Origin: Desulfobacterales bacterium
GTDB taxonomy: Bacteria > Desulfobacterota > Desulfobacteria > Desulfobacterales > UBA11574
Direction: 5' to 3'
Assembly (NCBI GenBank): GCA_022340885.1
Contig: JAJDND010000066.1
Span: 1 to 64,000 of the forward strand
Length of the DNA: 64,000 bases
Within the stretch, counting starts at the first letter, position 1; the number at the start of each line of letters is the position of its first letter. Both the position numbers and the translations under genes were made by a program. The notes under the pieces are model-generated. The model made no database searches, was not told the DNA's origin, and worked only from the letters and a program-made list of their open reading frames with translations. Positions 28,500-38,208 of the stretch are shown here, in pieces.

Positions 28500-30353
28500 A
28501 TGGCAAAATTAGAAAATAGATCGGCACTGGAATCATATCGAAACGGTCTTTTAGCCGAACAGGAAAGCCGGAAAAAGAAATTAATTTCTCTTTGTGCGGG
28601 TTCGGGATGCGGTGCCTATGGCACTGCAAAAGTGTATGACGCGTTAGTTCAGGAGTTGGCCAAACATGGATTGCAAAAAGAAGTGACGGTAAAGCTTTCG
28701 GGTTGTCACGGTTTTTGTGAAAAAGGACCGATTCTGGTGATTCATCCCCAAGGCATATTTTATCCCCAGATAAAGGAGGATCATATCCCTGATATTGTTG
28801 AAAAAACAATTAAAAACGGAGAACTGGTTCAATCCCTCGTTTATAAGGATCCTGCCACAAAGGAAAAAATTACCCACGAAAAGGATATTTCTTTTTATAA
28901 ACTTCAGCAGAGAGTTATCTTTGGAAATAACGGCGCCATCGACCCAACCAGCATTGAAGACTATATTGCGGTGGGCGGATATCAAGCGCTTGAAAAAGCA
29001 CTTTTCGATATGACGCCCGAAGAAATCATCGATCAGGTTAAAAAATCGGGTTTAAGGGGTCGCGGAGGCGGTGGATTTCCCACTGGTATCAAATGGGAAA
29101 CTTGCCACAAGCATAACGGCGATAAATACGTCATCTGCAATGCCGATGAAGGCGACCCCGGCGCTTATATGGATCGCAGCCTTTTGGAAGGCAACCCCCA
29201 TCTGGTTTTGGAAGGAATGATTATCGGTGCCGTTGCCATCGAATCCAATGAAGGCTATGTATATGTACGACACGAATACCCGCTGGCGGTAAAAAATTTG
29301 TCCATTGCACTGCGGCGTGCTGAAGAGCTCGGGTTTCTGGGAAAGAATATCCTGGGTTCGGGATTCGATTTAAACATTCATATCAGTCGCGGCGGGGGTG
29401 CCTTTGTGTGTGGTGAATCCACCGCCTTAATGGCTTCTCTGGAAGGAATGCCCGGACGCCCCCGGGCCAAATACATCCATACCGTCGAAAAAGGATTCCG
29501 CAACAACCCGTCGAATCTGAACAATGTGGAGACATGGGCCAATGTGCCGGTAATCATCGATAAGGGAGCGGATTGGTATGCTGCCATCGGCACCGAGAGG
29601 AGCAAGGGCACCAAAATCTTTTCACTGGTCGGCAAAGTGACGAATACGGGGCTGGTGGAAGTGCCCATGGGGACAACGCTGCGTACCATTATTTATGACA
29701 TCGGCGGCGGTATTCCAAATAAAAAGAAATTCAAAGCGGTTCAAACCGGAGGGCCGTCAGGAGGATGTATTCCGGAGCAATTTTTAAATTTGGGGGTTGA
29801 TTTTGACGAGCTTACGAAGGTCGGTTCCATCATGGGTTCCGGGGGCATGATCGTGATGGATCAGGACACTTGCATGGTGGACGTGGCCCGATATTTTCTG
29901 GATTTTCTAAAAGAGGAATCCTGCGGTCAATGCAATCCCTGCCGTGAGGGAATTACGGCGATGCTGGATATTCTGACCGATATTTGTCAAGGCAACGGCA
30001 AAGAAGGCGATATCGAGCTTCTGGAAGATCTGGGAATGATGATTCAAAAGTTTTCCCTTTGTGGATTGGGAACTTCGGCACCCAATCCCGTGCTGACGAC
30101 GATACTCTATTTCCGAGACGAATATGAAGCCCACATAAAGGACAAAAAATGTCCGTCGGGTGTTTGTAAACCTTTATTTCACTATGAGATTGATGAAGAA
30201 GCCTGCACCGGCTGCACCCTTTGTGCAAAACGATGTCCCGAGGAAGCCATTACCGGTGAAAAGAAAAAACCGCATCATTTGAATTTGGAAAAGTGCATAA
30301 AGTGCGGCATCTGTTATGATGCCTGTAAGTTCGATGCCGTACGCATCCAATAA
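28500..30353 (+). CDS. NuoF-like NADH/FMN-binding subunit with N-terminal 2Fe-2S and C-terminal 4Fe-4S domains
   Basis: GLRGRGGGGFPTGIKWE, ICNADEGDPGAYMDRSLLEGNPH, ESCGQCNPCREG, C-terminal CTGCTLCAKRCPEEAITG and CIKCGICYDACKFDA. Confidence 0.94.
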   Translation: MAKLENRSALESYRNGLLAEQESRKKKLISLCAGSGCGAYGTAKVYDALVQELAKHGLQKEVTVKLSGCHGFCEKGPILVIHPQGIFYPQIKEDHIPDIVEKTIKNGELVQSLVYKDPATKEKITHEKDISFYKLQQRVIFGNNGAIDPTSIEDYIAVGGYQALEKALFDMTPEEIIDQVKKSGLRGRGGGGFPTGIKWETCHKHNGDKYVICNADEGDPGAYMDRSLLEGNPHLVLEGMIIGAVAIESNEGYVYVRHEYPLAVKNLSIALRRAEELGFLGKNILGSGFDLNIHISRGGGAFVCGESTALMASLEGMPGRPRAKYIHTVEKGFRNNPSNLNNVETWANVPVIIDKGADWYAAIGTERSKGTKIFSLVGKVTNTGLVEVPMGTTLRTIIYDIGGGIPNKKKFKAVQTGGPSGGCIPEQFLNLGVDFDELTKVGSIMGSGGMIVMDQDTCMVDVARYFLDFLKEESCGQCNPCREGITAMLDILTDICQGNGKEGDIELLEDLGMMIQKFSLCGLGTSAPNPVLTTILYFRDEYEAHIKDKKCPSGVCKPLFHYEIDEEACTGCTLCAKRCPEEAITGEKKKPHHLNLEKCIKCGICYDACKFDAVRIQ

Positions 30354-30380
30354 CCTACAGATTCAACAAGGTTAAAACCC

Positions 30381-33300
30381 ATGATCACGTTTAAACTAAA
30401 CGGAAAAAAAGTTCAGGGAGAAGAAGGACAGTTTATCCTTCAAGTGGCTGAAAAATACGGGGTTGAAATTCCGACGCTGTGTCATCATAAAGGACTCGAA
30501 CCCGCCGGAATGTGCCGTCTGTGCACTGTGGAGCTTTTTGACGGTCGCCGAACCCGCTTTGTAACCGCCTGCAATTATCCCATTTGGGAAGGCATGGAAG
30601 TCAAAACCGACACCGAAACGGTACACGAAGGCCGAAAGCTGAATGTTGAGCTGTTGATGGCCCGCTGTCCGGATATCCCTGTCGTAAAGACGCTTGCGGA
30701 CCAATACGGTATTGAAAAACCGCGCTTTAAAATTAAAGATGACACTTGCATCCTTTGCGGCCTTTGCACCCGAATCTGTCAAAGAATGGGCAACAGCGCC
30801 ATCAGCCTCACCGGCCGAGGGGTGGAAATGAAGGTGGATACGCCGTTTCACATCCAGACGGAGGTCTGTATGGCTTGCGGCGCCTGCGCTTTCGTCTGTC
30901 CCACGGGGCACATTTCCCTTGATAAAATCAAAGAAAATATTTCCACGCAAACGGTTATTAAGATCCCTTCGGAATATGATGCCGGTCTCAAAGGCCGTAA
31001 ACCGATCTATGTACCGTATGCCCAGGCCGTTCCCAATATGCCCGCCATCGACCGGACCAAATGCGTCCATTTCAAGACCGACGGATGCAAGATATGCGCT
31101 GATTTTTGTCCGGTCGGCGCCATCGATCATTCGCAGCAGGATGAAATTGTCGAGCTTGACGTAGGGTCCATTGTTCTCGCTCCGGGGTTCGACGTCTTTG
31201 ACCCCAGCCGGTTTGACACCTATGCCTATACTCAGTTGCCCAACGTGGTCACCTCATTGGAATTTGAACGGATTCTTTCCGCCACCGGCCCCTTTTCCGG
31301 TCACCTGGTCAGACCGTCCGACCACAAGGAGCCCCAAAAAATCGGCTGGCTGCAATGTGTAGGCTCCAGAGACCTCAACCGTTGCGATAATGCCTACTGC
31401 TCATCGGTGTGCTGCATGTATGCCATTAAACAGACCGTCATCGCAACGGAACACAGCCAGAATCCCCTCGACTGTGCGGTTTTTTACATGGATATGCGCA
31501 CTCACGGCAAAGACTTTGATAAGTATTATGGCAATGCCGAAAAACAAGGGGTCAGATTCGTCCGGTCCCGCATTCACACCATTTCCCCGGTTCCGGGAAC
31601 CGATGATGTGGCGGTCCGGTATATCGAGGAGGACGGAACCGTCAAAGAAGAAGTTTTCGACATGTTTGTTCTGTCCGTAGGCCTTGAAATCAATCAGGAT
31701 ATTGCGGATCTTTCCAAACGCATCGGCATCGATCTCGATGAATATCGATTTACGAAAACCGACAGTTTCCATCCCGTAGGCACTTCTGTGGAGGGCATCT
31801 ATGCCTGTGGTGTGTTCACCGGTCCCAAGGACATTCCCCAGTCGGTGATGGAAGCCAGCGCCTCGGCCTGTGCAGCAACAGAACATCTGGCATCGGCGCG
31901 CAATACCTGTACCAAGATCCTCGAGCTTCCCCCTGAAAGAGACGTCAGCAGCGAACCCCCAAAAATCGGCGTCTTTGTATGCAATTGCGGGATCAACATC
32001 GGCGGCGTGGTAAAAGTGCCGGAGGTGGTTCAGTACGCCAAAACCTTGCCCAATGTGGTGTATGTCGAAGAAAATCTCTTTAGCTGCAGCCAGGATACCC
32101 AGGATAAAATGTCCGACATCATCAATCAACAGGGGCTCAACCGTGTGGTTGTGGCCGCCTGCACCCCTAAAACTCATGAACCGCTGTTCCAGGAGACCCT
32201 GATCAACGCGGGACTCAACAAGTATCTTTTTGAAATGGCCAATATCCGGAATCATGACTCCTGGGTCCATGCAAACGATCCGGATGCTGCCACCGAAAAA
32301 GCCAAGGATCTCATTCGAATGGCGGTTGCAAAGACCAACCTGTTGGCCCCTTTGAAACAGACCGATCTCCCGGTATCCCATTCGGCCCTGGTGATCGGCG
32401 GGGGAATTGCCGGAATGACAGCCGCGGTTTCGCTGGCTCATCAAGGGTATCCTGTGGACCTCGTTGAAAAATCCGATGCTTTGGGCGGAAATGCTTTAAT
32501 GCTGAGCAAAACAGCCCAGAACGAAGATGTAGGGGCTTTTGTTGAAGAACTTATCCAAACCGTCAATTCCGAAGACCGAATTACCCTTCACACCGAAACT
32601 ACCATCGGCAACGTTGAGGGCTTTGTCGGCAATTTCAAAACAGAGCTTCGCAATAAGGAGGCAACACAAACTATCGAACACGGTGTGGCGGTGATCGCCA
32701 CCGGCGCCAAGGAATACAAACCCGTCGAATACCTTTATGGAAAACATGATGCCGTGATGACCCATCTGGAACTCGACGAACTTTTCAAAAAAAGCGACCC
32801 CAGACTTGACCAAACCGAAAATGTAGTGTTTATACAGTGCGTGGGATCCAGGGACAAAGAGCGGCCTTACTGTTCGAAAGTCTGCTGTACACATAGCGTC
32901 AAAAGTGCTATTGACTTTAAGAAAAAAAATCCGAATGTGAATGTTGCGATTCTTTACAGGGATATTCGGACATACGGTAAAAAAGAAGATCTGTATCGCC
33001 AGGCAAGAGAGGCCGGAGTGCTCTTTTTTTCGTATTCCGTGGATCAAAAGCCTGAAGTGACGGCCGACGGCGATCATGTCGTGGTGGAATTTACGGACCG
33101 GATCCTCAACCGAAAATTGGCCGTAAAAGCGGATATTTTGTGTTTGGCATCGGCCATTGAATCCCATTGGGATCACTCGATGGCCCAGATTTTTAAAGTC
33201 CCGCTGGATTCGGATGGATGGCTTTTGGAAGCCCATCAAAAATTGCGGCCGGTGGATTTTGCCAACGACGGTATTTTTCTGTGCGGTATGGCCCATTACC

Positions 33301-33623
33301 CCAAGCCCATTGAAGAAAGTATCGCCCAGGCTCAGGCCGCGGCGGCAAGAGCGGCAACGGTTTTGGCCTTGGAAAGCATTAAGGTCGGCGGTATCGTCAC
33401 GGATATTCGAGCTGATTTGTGTTCGGGCTGCCTGGGATGCATCAATGTCTGCCCCTATGGCGCCATCACGTTTGATGCCCAAAAATATGTGGCCGAAGTC
33501 AATGCGGCCCTGTGTAAAGGGTGCGGAGCCTGTGCGGCGGTATGCCCGTCGGAGGCGCCCGCACTCATGGGCTTTAACAACAATCAACTTTACGCCCAGA
33601 TCAAGAGCGCATTGAACGCTTGA
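30381..33623 (+). CDS. NuoG-N-terminus / HdrA fusion iron-sulfur flavoprotein (1080 aa)
   Basis: N-terminal 2Fe-2S (CHHKGLEPAGMCRLCTVEL) and 4Fe-4S sites, EYDAGLKGRKPIYVPYAQAVPNM and HdrA-type segments, second FAD site ALVIGGGIAGMTAAVSLAHQGYPVDLVEKSDALGGNA, C-terminal two 4Fe-4S. Confidence 0.9.
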   Translation: MITFKLNGKKVQGEEGQFILQVAEKYGVEIPTLCHHKGLEPAGMCRLCTVELFDGRRTRFVTACNYPIWEGMEVKTDTETVHEGRKLNVELLMARCPDIPVVKTLADQYGIEKPRFKIKDDTCILCGLCTRICQRMGNSAISLTGRGVEMKVDTPFHIQTEVCMACGACAFVCPTGHISLDKIKENISTQTVIKIPSEYDAGLKGRKPIYVPYAQAVPNMPAIDRTKCVHFKTDGCKICADFCPVGAIDHSQQDEIVELDVGSIVLAPGFDVFDPSRFDTYAYTQLPNVVTSLEFERILSATGPFSGHLVRPSDHKEPQKIGWLQCVGSRDLNRCDNAYCSSVCCMYAIKQTVIATEHSQNPLDCAVFYMDMRTHGKDFDKYYGNAEKQGVRFVRSRIHTISPVPGTDDVAVRYIEEDGTVKEEVFDMFVLSVGLEINQDIADLSKRIGIDLDEYRFTKTDSFHPVGTSVEGIYACGVFTGPKDIPQSVMEASASACAATEHLASARNTCTKILELPPERDVSSEPPKIGVFVCNCGINIGGVVKVPEVVQYAKTLPNVVYVEENLFSCSQDTQDKMSDIINQQGLNRVVVAACTPKTHEPLFQETLINAGLNKYLFEMANIRNHDSWVHANDPDAATEKAKDLIRMAVAKTNLLAPLKQTDLPVSHSALVIGGGIAGMTAAVSLAHQGYPVDLVEKSDALGGNALMLSKTAQNEDVGAFVEELIQTVNSEDRITLHTETTIGNVEGFVGNFKTELRNKEATQTIEHGVAVIATGAKEYKPVEYLYGKHDAVMTHLELDELFKKSDPRLDQTENVVFIQCVGSRDKERPYCSKVCCTHSVKSAIDFKKKNPNVNVAILYRDIRTYGKKEDLYRQAREAGVLFFSYSVDQKPEVTADGDHVVVEFTDRILNRKLAVKADILCLASAIESHWDHSMAQIFKVPLDSDGWLLEAHQKLRPVDFANDGIFLCGMAHYPKPIEESIAQAQAAAARAATVLALESIKVGGIVTDIRADLCSGCLGCINVCPYGAITFDAQKYVAEVNAALCKGCGACAAVCPSEAPALMGFNNNQLYAQIKSALNA

Positions 33624-33644
33624 TCCATTGGAAAGGAGAAAAAT

Positions 33645-34136
33645 GTGAACGAGGATAGATTTGAGCCGAAAATCATCGCTTTCATGTGTAACTGGTGTGC
33701 TTACGGAGCAGCCGATCTGGCAGGGGTAAGTCGACTATCATATCCTCCCAATATTCGCCCCATCCGGGTTATGTGTTCCGCCACGGTGTCGCCGCATCAC
33801 ATTTTGAGAGCGTTTCAAAGCGGCGCCGACGGCGTCCTGGTCGGGGGCTGACACGTCGGCGACTGCCATTACCTGTATGGTAATTATATGACGATCAAAC
33901 GGATGACCTTTCTGCAAGAACTTTTAGGCTTTATGGGACTGGAAGGACGGTTGCATTTGGACTGGATATCTTCGGCGGAAGCCCAAAAATTTGTGCAGGT
34001 CGTCACCCATTTCACGAATAAAATAAAATCATTGGGCCCCAGCCCTTTGTCCGGCGACTTTGACATGTCCGCCGTTATGAATGCGTGCGAGGCATGCGAA
34101 GCAGTGCAGGATACCGAGAGCGTGGGGGGAGGATGA
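33645..34136 (+). CDS. mvhD: MvhD-type hydrogenase iron-sulfur subunit, predicted selenoprotein with UGA at 33849..33851
   Basis: [80 protein letters not shown] start. Hairpin ATTACC-TGTAT-GGTAAT at 33868..33884. Confidence 0.92.
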
Positions 34137-34137
34137 T

Positions 34138-34935
34138 ATGCAGGAACAAATCAAACAGTGGCTTGAACAAGGAGACATCGATATTTTTTTAGGGTATAAG
34201 ATGATTCAGGGTCACCCGCTTCCCTATTGCTTCACCAAGGAGAATCCGGATGATCTCAAGGACTTGATTGTCGGAAATGCGAGGTATTCCCTTGAAAAAA
34301 TGGCCACAAAAATCGCCGCGGAGCATAAAGAGCTGAAGATAGGACTCCTGACACGGGATTGCAATCAACGGGCCTTGAATGTGCTTTATATCTGGAACCA
34401 GTTGAATCCTGAAAACATAAAAACCATCGGGGTCAATTGCTGCCCGTCCAATCTCAAGGAACACGGCGATTGTTCCTATTTGGAGCCGGAACTTATTCCG
34501 CCAATCAAGAAAATGATCGGTATCGACAACAACATGCAAGTGAAAGCCGCCGAACAATTCAACCAGAAGGAAAGATTCAACCGGTGGATGTATGAATTTC
34601 AGAAATGCATCAAATGTTACGGCTGTCGAGATATCTGCCCGGTTTGCTTTTGCAAGGAATGCAGTCTTGAACACACCGATCTGATCGCCACAGGCGGTAT
34701 CCCGCCGGAGGTCCCGATTTTTCATCTGGTTCGGGCAGTTCATATGGGGGGCCGGTGTATTGACTGCGGTCTGTGCGAGGATGCCTGTCCGGTTGATATC
34801 CCGTTACGGTTGCTCTATCGAAAAGTCAATGAAATCGTGACCGACATATTCGATTACACTACCGGAACCCGTGCGGACCAATCACCGTTTAATATGCTGG
34901 GGGAAGAGGTCACACTGAAACCCAAACCCATTTAA
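34138..34935 (+). CDS. 4Fe-4S dicluster subunit, formate dehydrogenase beta/FdhB-like
   Basis: CIKCYGCRDICPVCFCKECSLE, CIDCGLCEDACPVDIPLRLLYRKVN; located between mvhD and fdhA. Confidence 0.75.
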   Translation: MQEQIKQWLEQGDIDIFLGYKMIQGHPLPYCFTKENPDDLKDLIVGNARYSLEKMATKIAAEHKELKIGLLTRDCNQRALNVLYIWNQLNPENIKTIGVNCCPSNLKEHGDCSYLEPELIPPIKKMIGIDNNMQVKAAEQFNQKERFNRWMYEFQKCIKCYGCRDICPVCFCKECSLEHTDLIATGGIPPEVPIFHLVRAVHMGGRCIDCGLCEDACPVDIPLRLLYRKVNEIVTDIFDYTTGTRADQSPFNMLGEEVTLKPKPI

Positions 34936-35032
34936 AGACAAAACGATGGAAGGTGTGATGCCTTTGCGGCCGTAACTGCGGAAAAGCGTCACTTTTCAGG
35001 GAAAATATTCCATACCATAAGGAGCGATACGA

Positions 35033-37069
35033 ATGGATTTTAAGATCATTCCTTCAACATGTTCATATTGCGGCACCGGCTGCGGTGTCCTTTTTCAGGT
35101 AATGGACGGCCGTCTTGTCGATACCCTGCCGATGAAAACCCATCCGGTGAATCAGGGGAGACTCTGTATCAAGGGATGGAATCTCCATGAACATGTTATC
35201 AGCGAAAAGCGCCTCAAATCGCCATTGATAAAGAAGGACGGCGAGCTGCAGGAAACCACATGGGACGAGGCCATAAAAACGGCGGCCGACGGGCTCAAAG
35301 CCGTTATTAAAGATCATGGGCCGGACAGCGTCGCCGTGCTGGCTTCTGCAAAAATTACCAACGAGGAGAATTATCTGGTCCAAAAATTTGCAAGGGCGGT
35401 GGTCGGAACCAATAATGTGGATCACTGCGCCCGGCTCTGACATTCTTCGACCGTGGCAGGTCTTGCCGCAGCCTTCGGAAGTGGAGCCATGACCAATTCC
35501 ATCGCCGAGTTTGAAGATTCGGGTTGTATTTTTATCATCGGTTCGAATACGTCCGCCTGCCATCCGCTCATTGCCCGGCGTGTCTTCAGGGCCAAGGAAA
35601 AAGGCGCCAAACTTATCGTGGCCGATCCCAGAAATATTCAGATGGCCCGTTTCGCGGACGTTGCCGTCCAGCAGAGACTCGGCAGCGATGTCGCCCTCCT
35701 AAACGGCATGATGCATATTATTCTAAAAAACGGCTGGCACGATAAGACCTACATCGAAAACAGAACCGAAGGGTTCGAAGATTTCGAGGCAGTGGTCGAA
35801 TCCTATACGCCGGATAAGGTTGAAACCATCACGGGGGTGGCCCAAAGCGATCTTGAAAAAATGGCCGAACTGTATGCCGTCAACTCACCGGCAGCGCTCC
35901 TCTATGCCATGGGAATTACTCAGCATACCACCGGTGTGGACAATGTCAAGTCATGCTGCAACCTGGCCATGCTCTGCGGGAATGTGGGCGTGAGAAGTGG
36001 TGGTGTGAATCCCTTGAGAGGCCAGAACAATGTTCAGGGTGCCTGCGATATGGGCGGTCTGCCCAATGTATATCCGGCCTATCAGCCGGTAACGGCTGAA
36101 GCCAACAATGAAAAATTTTCCAAAGCATGGGGGAAACCGCTCTCTGACAAAATCGGTTATACCATTACCGATATGATCCAGGCCATCAATGACGGAAAAT
36201 TAAAAGCGCTCTATATCGTCGGAGAAAATCCCAAACTCAGCGATCCCAACCAGAACCACATAGACGATGCCCTGGGGAAACTCGATCTTTTGATTTGCCA
36301 GGATATCTTTCTGTCCGAAACCGCCGAAAAAGCCGATTTGGTTTTTGCTGCGGTTTCGGTGGCGGAAAAGGAAGGGACCTTTACCAATACCGAGCGACGC
36401 TGCATGAAAGTGAACAAGGCTATCGATCCTTTGGGAAACACGCTCAACGACTGGGATATCATTTCCAGATTGTCCACGGAAATGGGCTACGAGATGCACT
36501 ATGAGAATCCCGAAGAGATATTCAATGAAATGGCCGCGCTGACGCCGAGCTACGGCGGCATGACCTATGAAAGACTCGGCCTCGATGGCCTTCAATGGCC
36601 CTGTCCCAACGCAGAGCATCCCGGAACACCGTTTTTACACAAGGATCAGTTTACCCGGGGAAAAGGTCTCTTCCATGCCATCGAATATCTCGATCCCGCG
36701 GAGATGCCGGATGAGGAATACCCTTACTGGCTCACCACGGGCAGGATGTTCGCCCATTATCATACCGGTACCATGACGCGTGCATCGAAACATCTGGATA
36801 CCGAGCAGAAAACCGGATATGTGGAAATCAACCCCAAAGACGCCAAAGCGCTGGGGGTTAACGACGGCGATATTGTACACCTTGCCACGCGAAGGGGCGA
36901 GACCAAGGTGCCGGCCAAAGTCAGCAAAATGGTCGAACCCGGCGTATTCTTCGTGCCGTTTCATTTTGCCGAAAGCCCGGCCAATATACTCACGAACTCC
37001 GCCTTTGATCCTATCGCCAAAATTCCTGAGTTTAAGGTCTGCGCGGTAAAAATCGAGAAAGCCGCCTGA
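35033..37069 (+). CDS. fdhA: Formate dehydrogenase catalytic subunit, predicted selenoprotein with UGA at 35438..35440
   Basis: [93 protein letters not shown]. SECIS-like GTGGCA-GGTCT-TGCCGC at 35453..35469. Confidence 0.96.
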
Positions 37070-37099
37070 TTTCAAGAAGCAGTCCATAAAAAAAAGCCG

Positions 37100-37134
37100 A
37101 GGCCTTTGAAAAATCCATCGTTTTTCAAAGGCCT
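37100..37134 (+). terminator. Rho-independent terminator aggcctttgaaaaa-N7-tttttcaaaggcct followed by ttt
   Basis: 14-bp perfect stem in the gap between convergent fdhA and formyltransferase genes. Confidence 0.85.
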
Positions 37135-37233
37135 TTTCATTGGGTCGGGCACCGCCACAGAAGTGTAAACCTTTTTCCTGTTTTCTCTTTCCTGTTTCCG
37201 GCCTTAAAGTTTTGGCCAGTTTAAATAGAGATT

Positions 37234-38154
37234 CTACCCGTTGAACCTGACTCCGGCTTTGAGTCCCCTTTCGGCAGCAAATTCGGCCGCCGCCGCTTTT
37301 GGACCCTTTTCGGGTCTTACCTTTCCCACAATCAGCCGCCCGCCAGACAACGCCAAGTGAATTCCTTTATCATCGATGTCCAGAATGGTTCCCGGCATGT
37401 CATCTGCAGCGTTTTCAATGCGTTTGGCACCGTAAAAACGAATTTTTTCGCCGTTTAACACGGCAAAAGCACCGGGCTGAGGATCACACCCGCGAATCAG
37501 GTTGTAAAGCTCATCGGCCGGTTTTTTCCAATCGATACCCGCCACCCGGTCATCGCAAGGCGGCTCATAGGTGGCCCCGGCTTCATCCTGAACGATTTTG
37601 GGTGCATCCCCTGCCTTGATTAGGTCGATGGATTCTAAAATCGCGTCAACGCCCATGGGAAAAAGGTGGTTGAAATAGAGTGAGCCGGTGGTGTCTTCCG
37701 GTCCGATGTCGATCTCTTTTTGAAGAAGAATGGGTCCGGTATCGATGCCCTCGTCCGGCCAGAAGATGCTCAGTCCGGTTTTCTTGTCCCCCATAATAAC
37801 GGCCCAGTTAATGCCGCTGGCGCCGCGATGACGCGGCAAGAGAGACGGATGATAACAGATGGTGCCGTTTGAGGGGACATCAAAAAAACGTGCCGGAGTA
37901 ATCGTCGTAACAAACGCCATAATGGTCAGATCGGGATTCAAGTTCCGGTATTCGGCAAATATCGCATCATCTTTGTACGTCTGGGGCTGAAATACGTCGA
38001 TGTTTTTGGTGACCGCCGCTTCCTTGAGTGGATCGGGACGTCCACCCGGCCGGTCCGACGGCGCATAAACCGCCGCGATATTTTCGTTCCGATCCAGCAG
38101 CTTTTCCAAGACCGTAGCACCGAACGCCGCCTGGCCGATCAGTATGATACGCAT
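37234..38154 (-). CDS. Formyltransferase-family protein (10-formyl-THF hydrolase/Fmt-like)
   Basis: CYHPSLLPRHRGASGINWAVIMGDKKTGLSIFWPDEGIDTGPILLQKEIDI. Confidence 0.85.
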   Translation of the reverse strand: MRIILIGQAAFGATVLEKLLDRNENIAAVYAPSDRPGGRPDPLKEAAVTKNIDVFQPQTYKDDAIFAEYRNLNPDLTIMAFVTTITPARFFDVPSNGTICYHPSLLPRHRGASGINWAVIMGDKKTGLSIFWPDEGIDTGPILLQKEIDIGPEDTTGSLYFNHLFPMGVDAILESIDLIKAGDAPKIVQDEAGATYEPPCDDRVAGIDWKKPADELYNLIRGCDPQPGAFAVLNGEKIRFYGAKRIENAADDMPGTILDIDDKGIHLALSGGRLIVGKVRPEKGPKAAAAEFAAERGLKAGVRFNG

Positions 38155-38208
38155 ACTTCACCTCCTTTTGTTCAGGGTCACAGGTACAATGGATTTTATT
38201 ACAATTTT

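Noticed and set aside
31401-32444. 347-aa minus-strand ORF
   Set aside because: Antisense shadow of the same gene; no family signature.
32496-33587. 363-aa minus-strand ORF
   Set aside because: Antisense to the NuoG-HdrA fusion, whose + strand translation has clear conserved motifs; the minus translation has no recognisable domain.
33645-34136. Two separate ORFs (33645..33851 and 33888..34136)
   Set aside because: They are one mvhD frame interrupted only by a UGA at the GGU/CHxGDCHY position.
35033-37069. Two separate formate dehydrogenase ORFs
   Set aside because: One continuous fdhA frame with UGA at the known Sec site.
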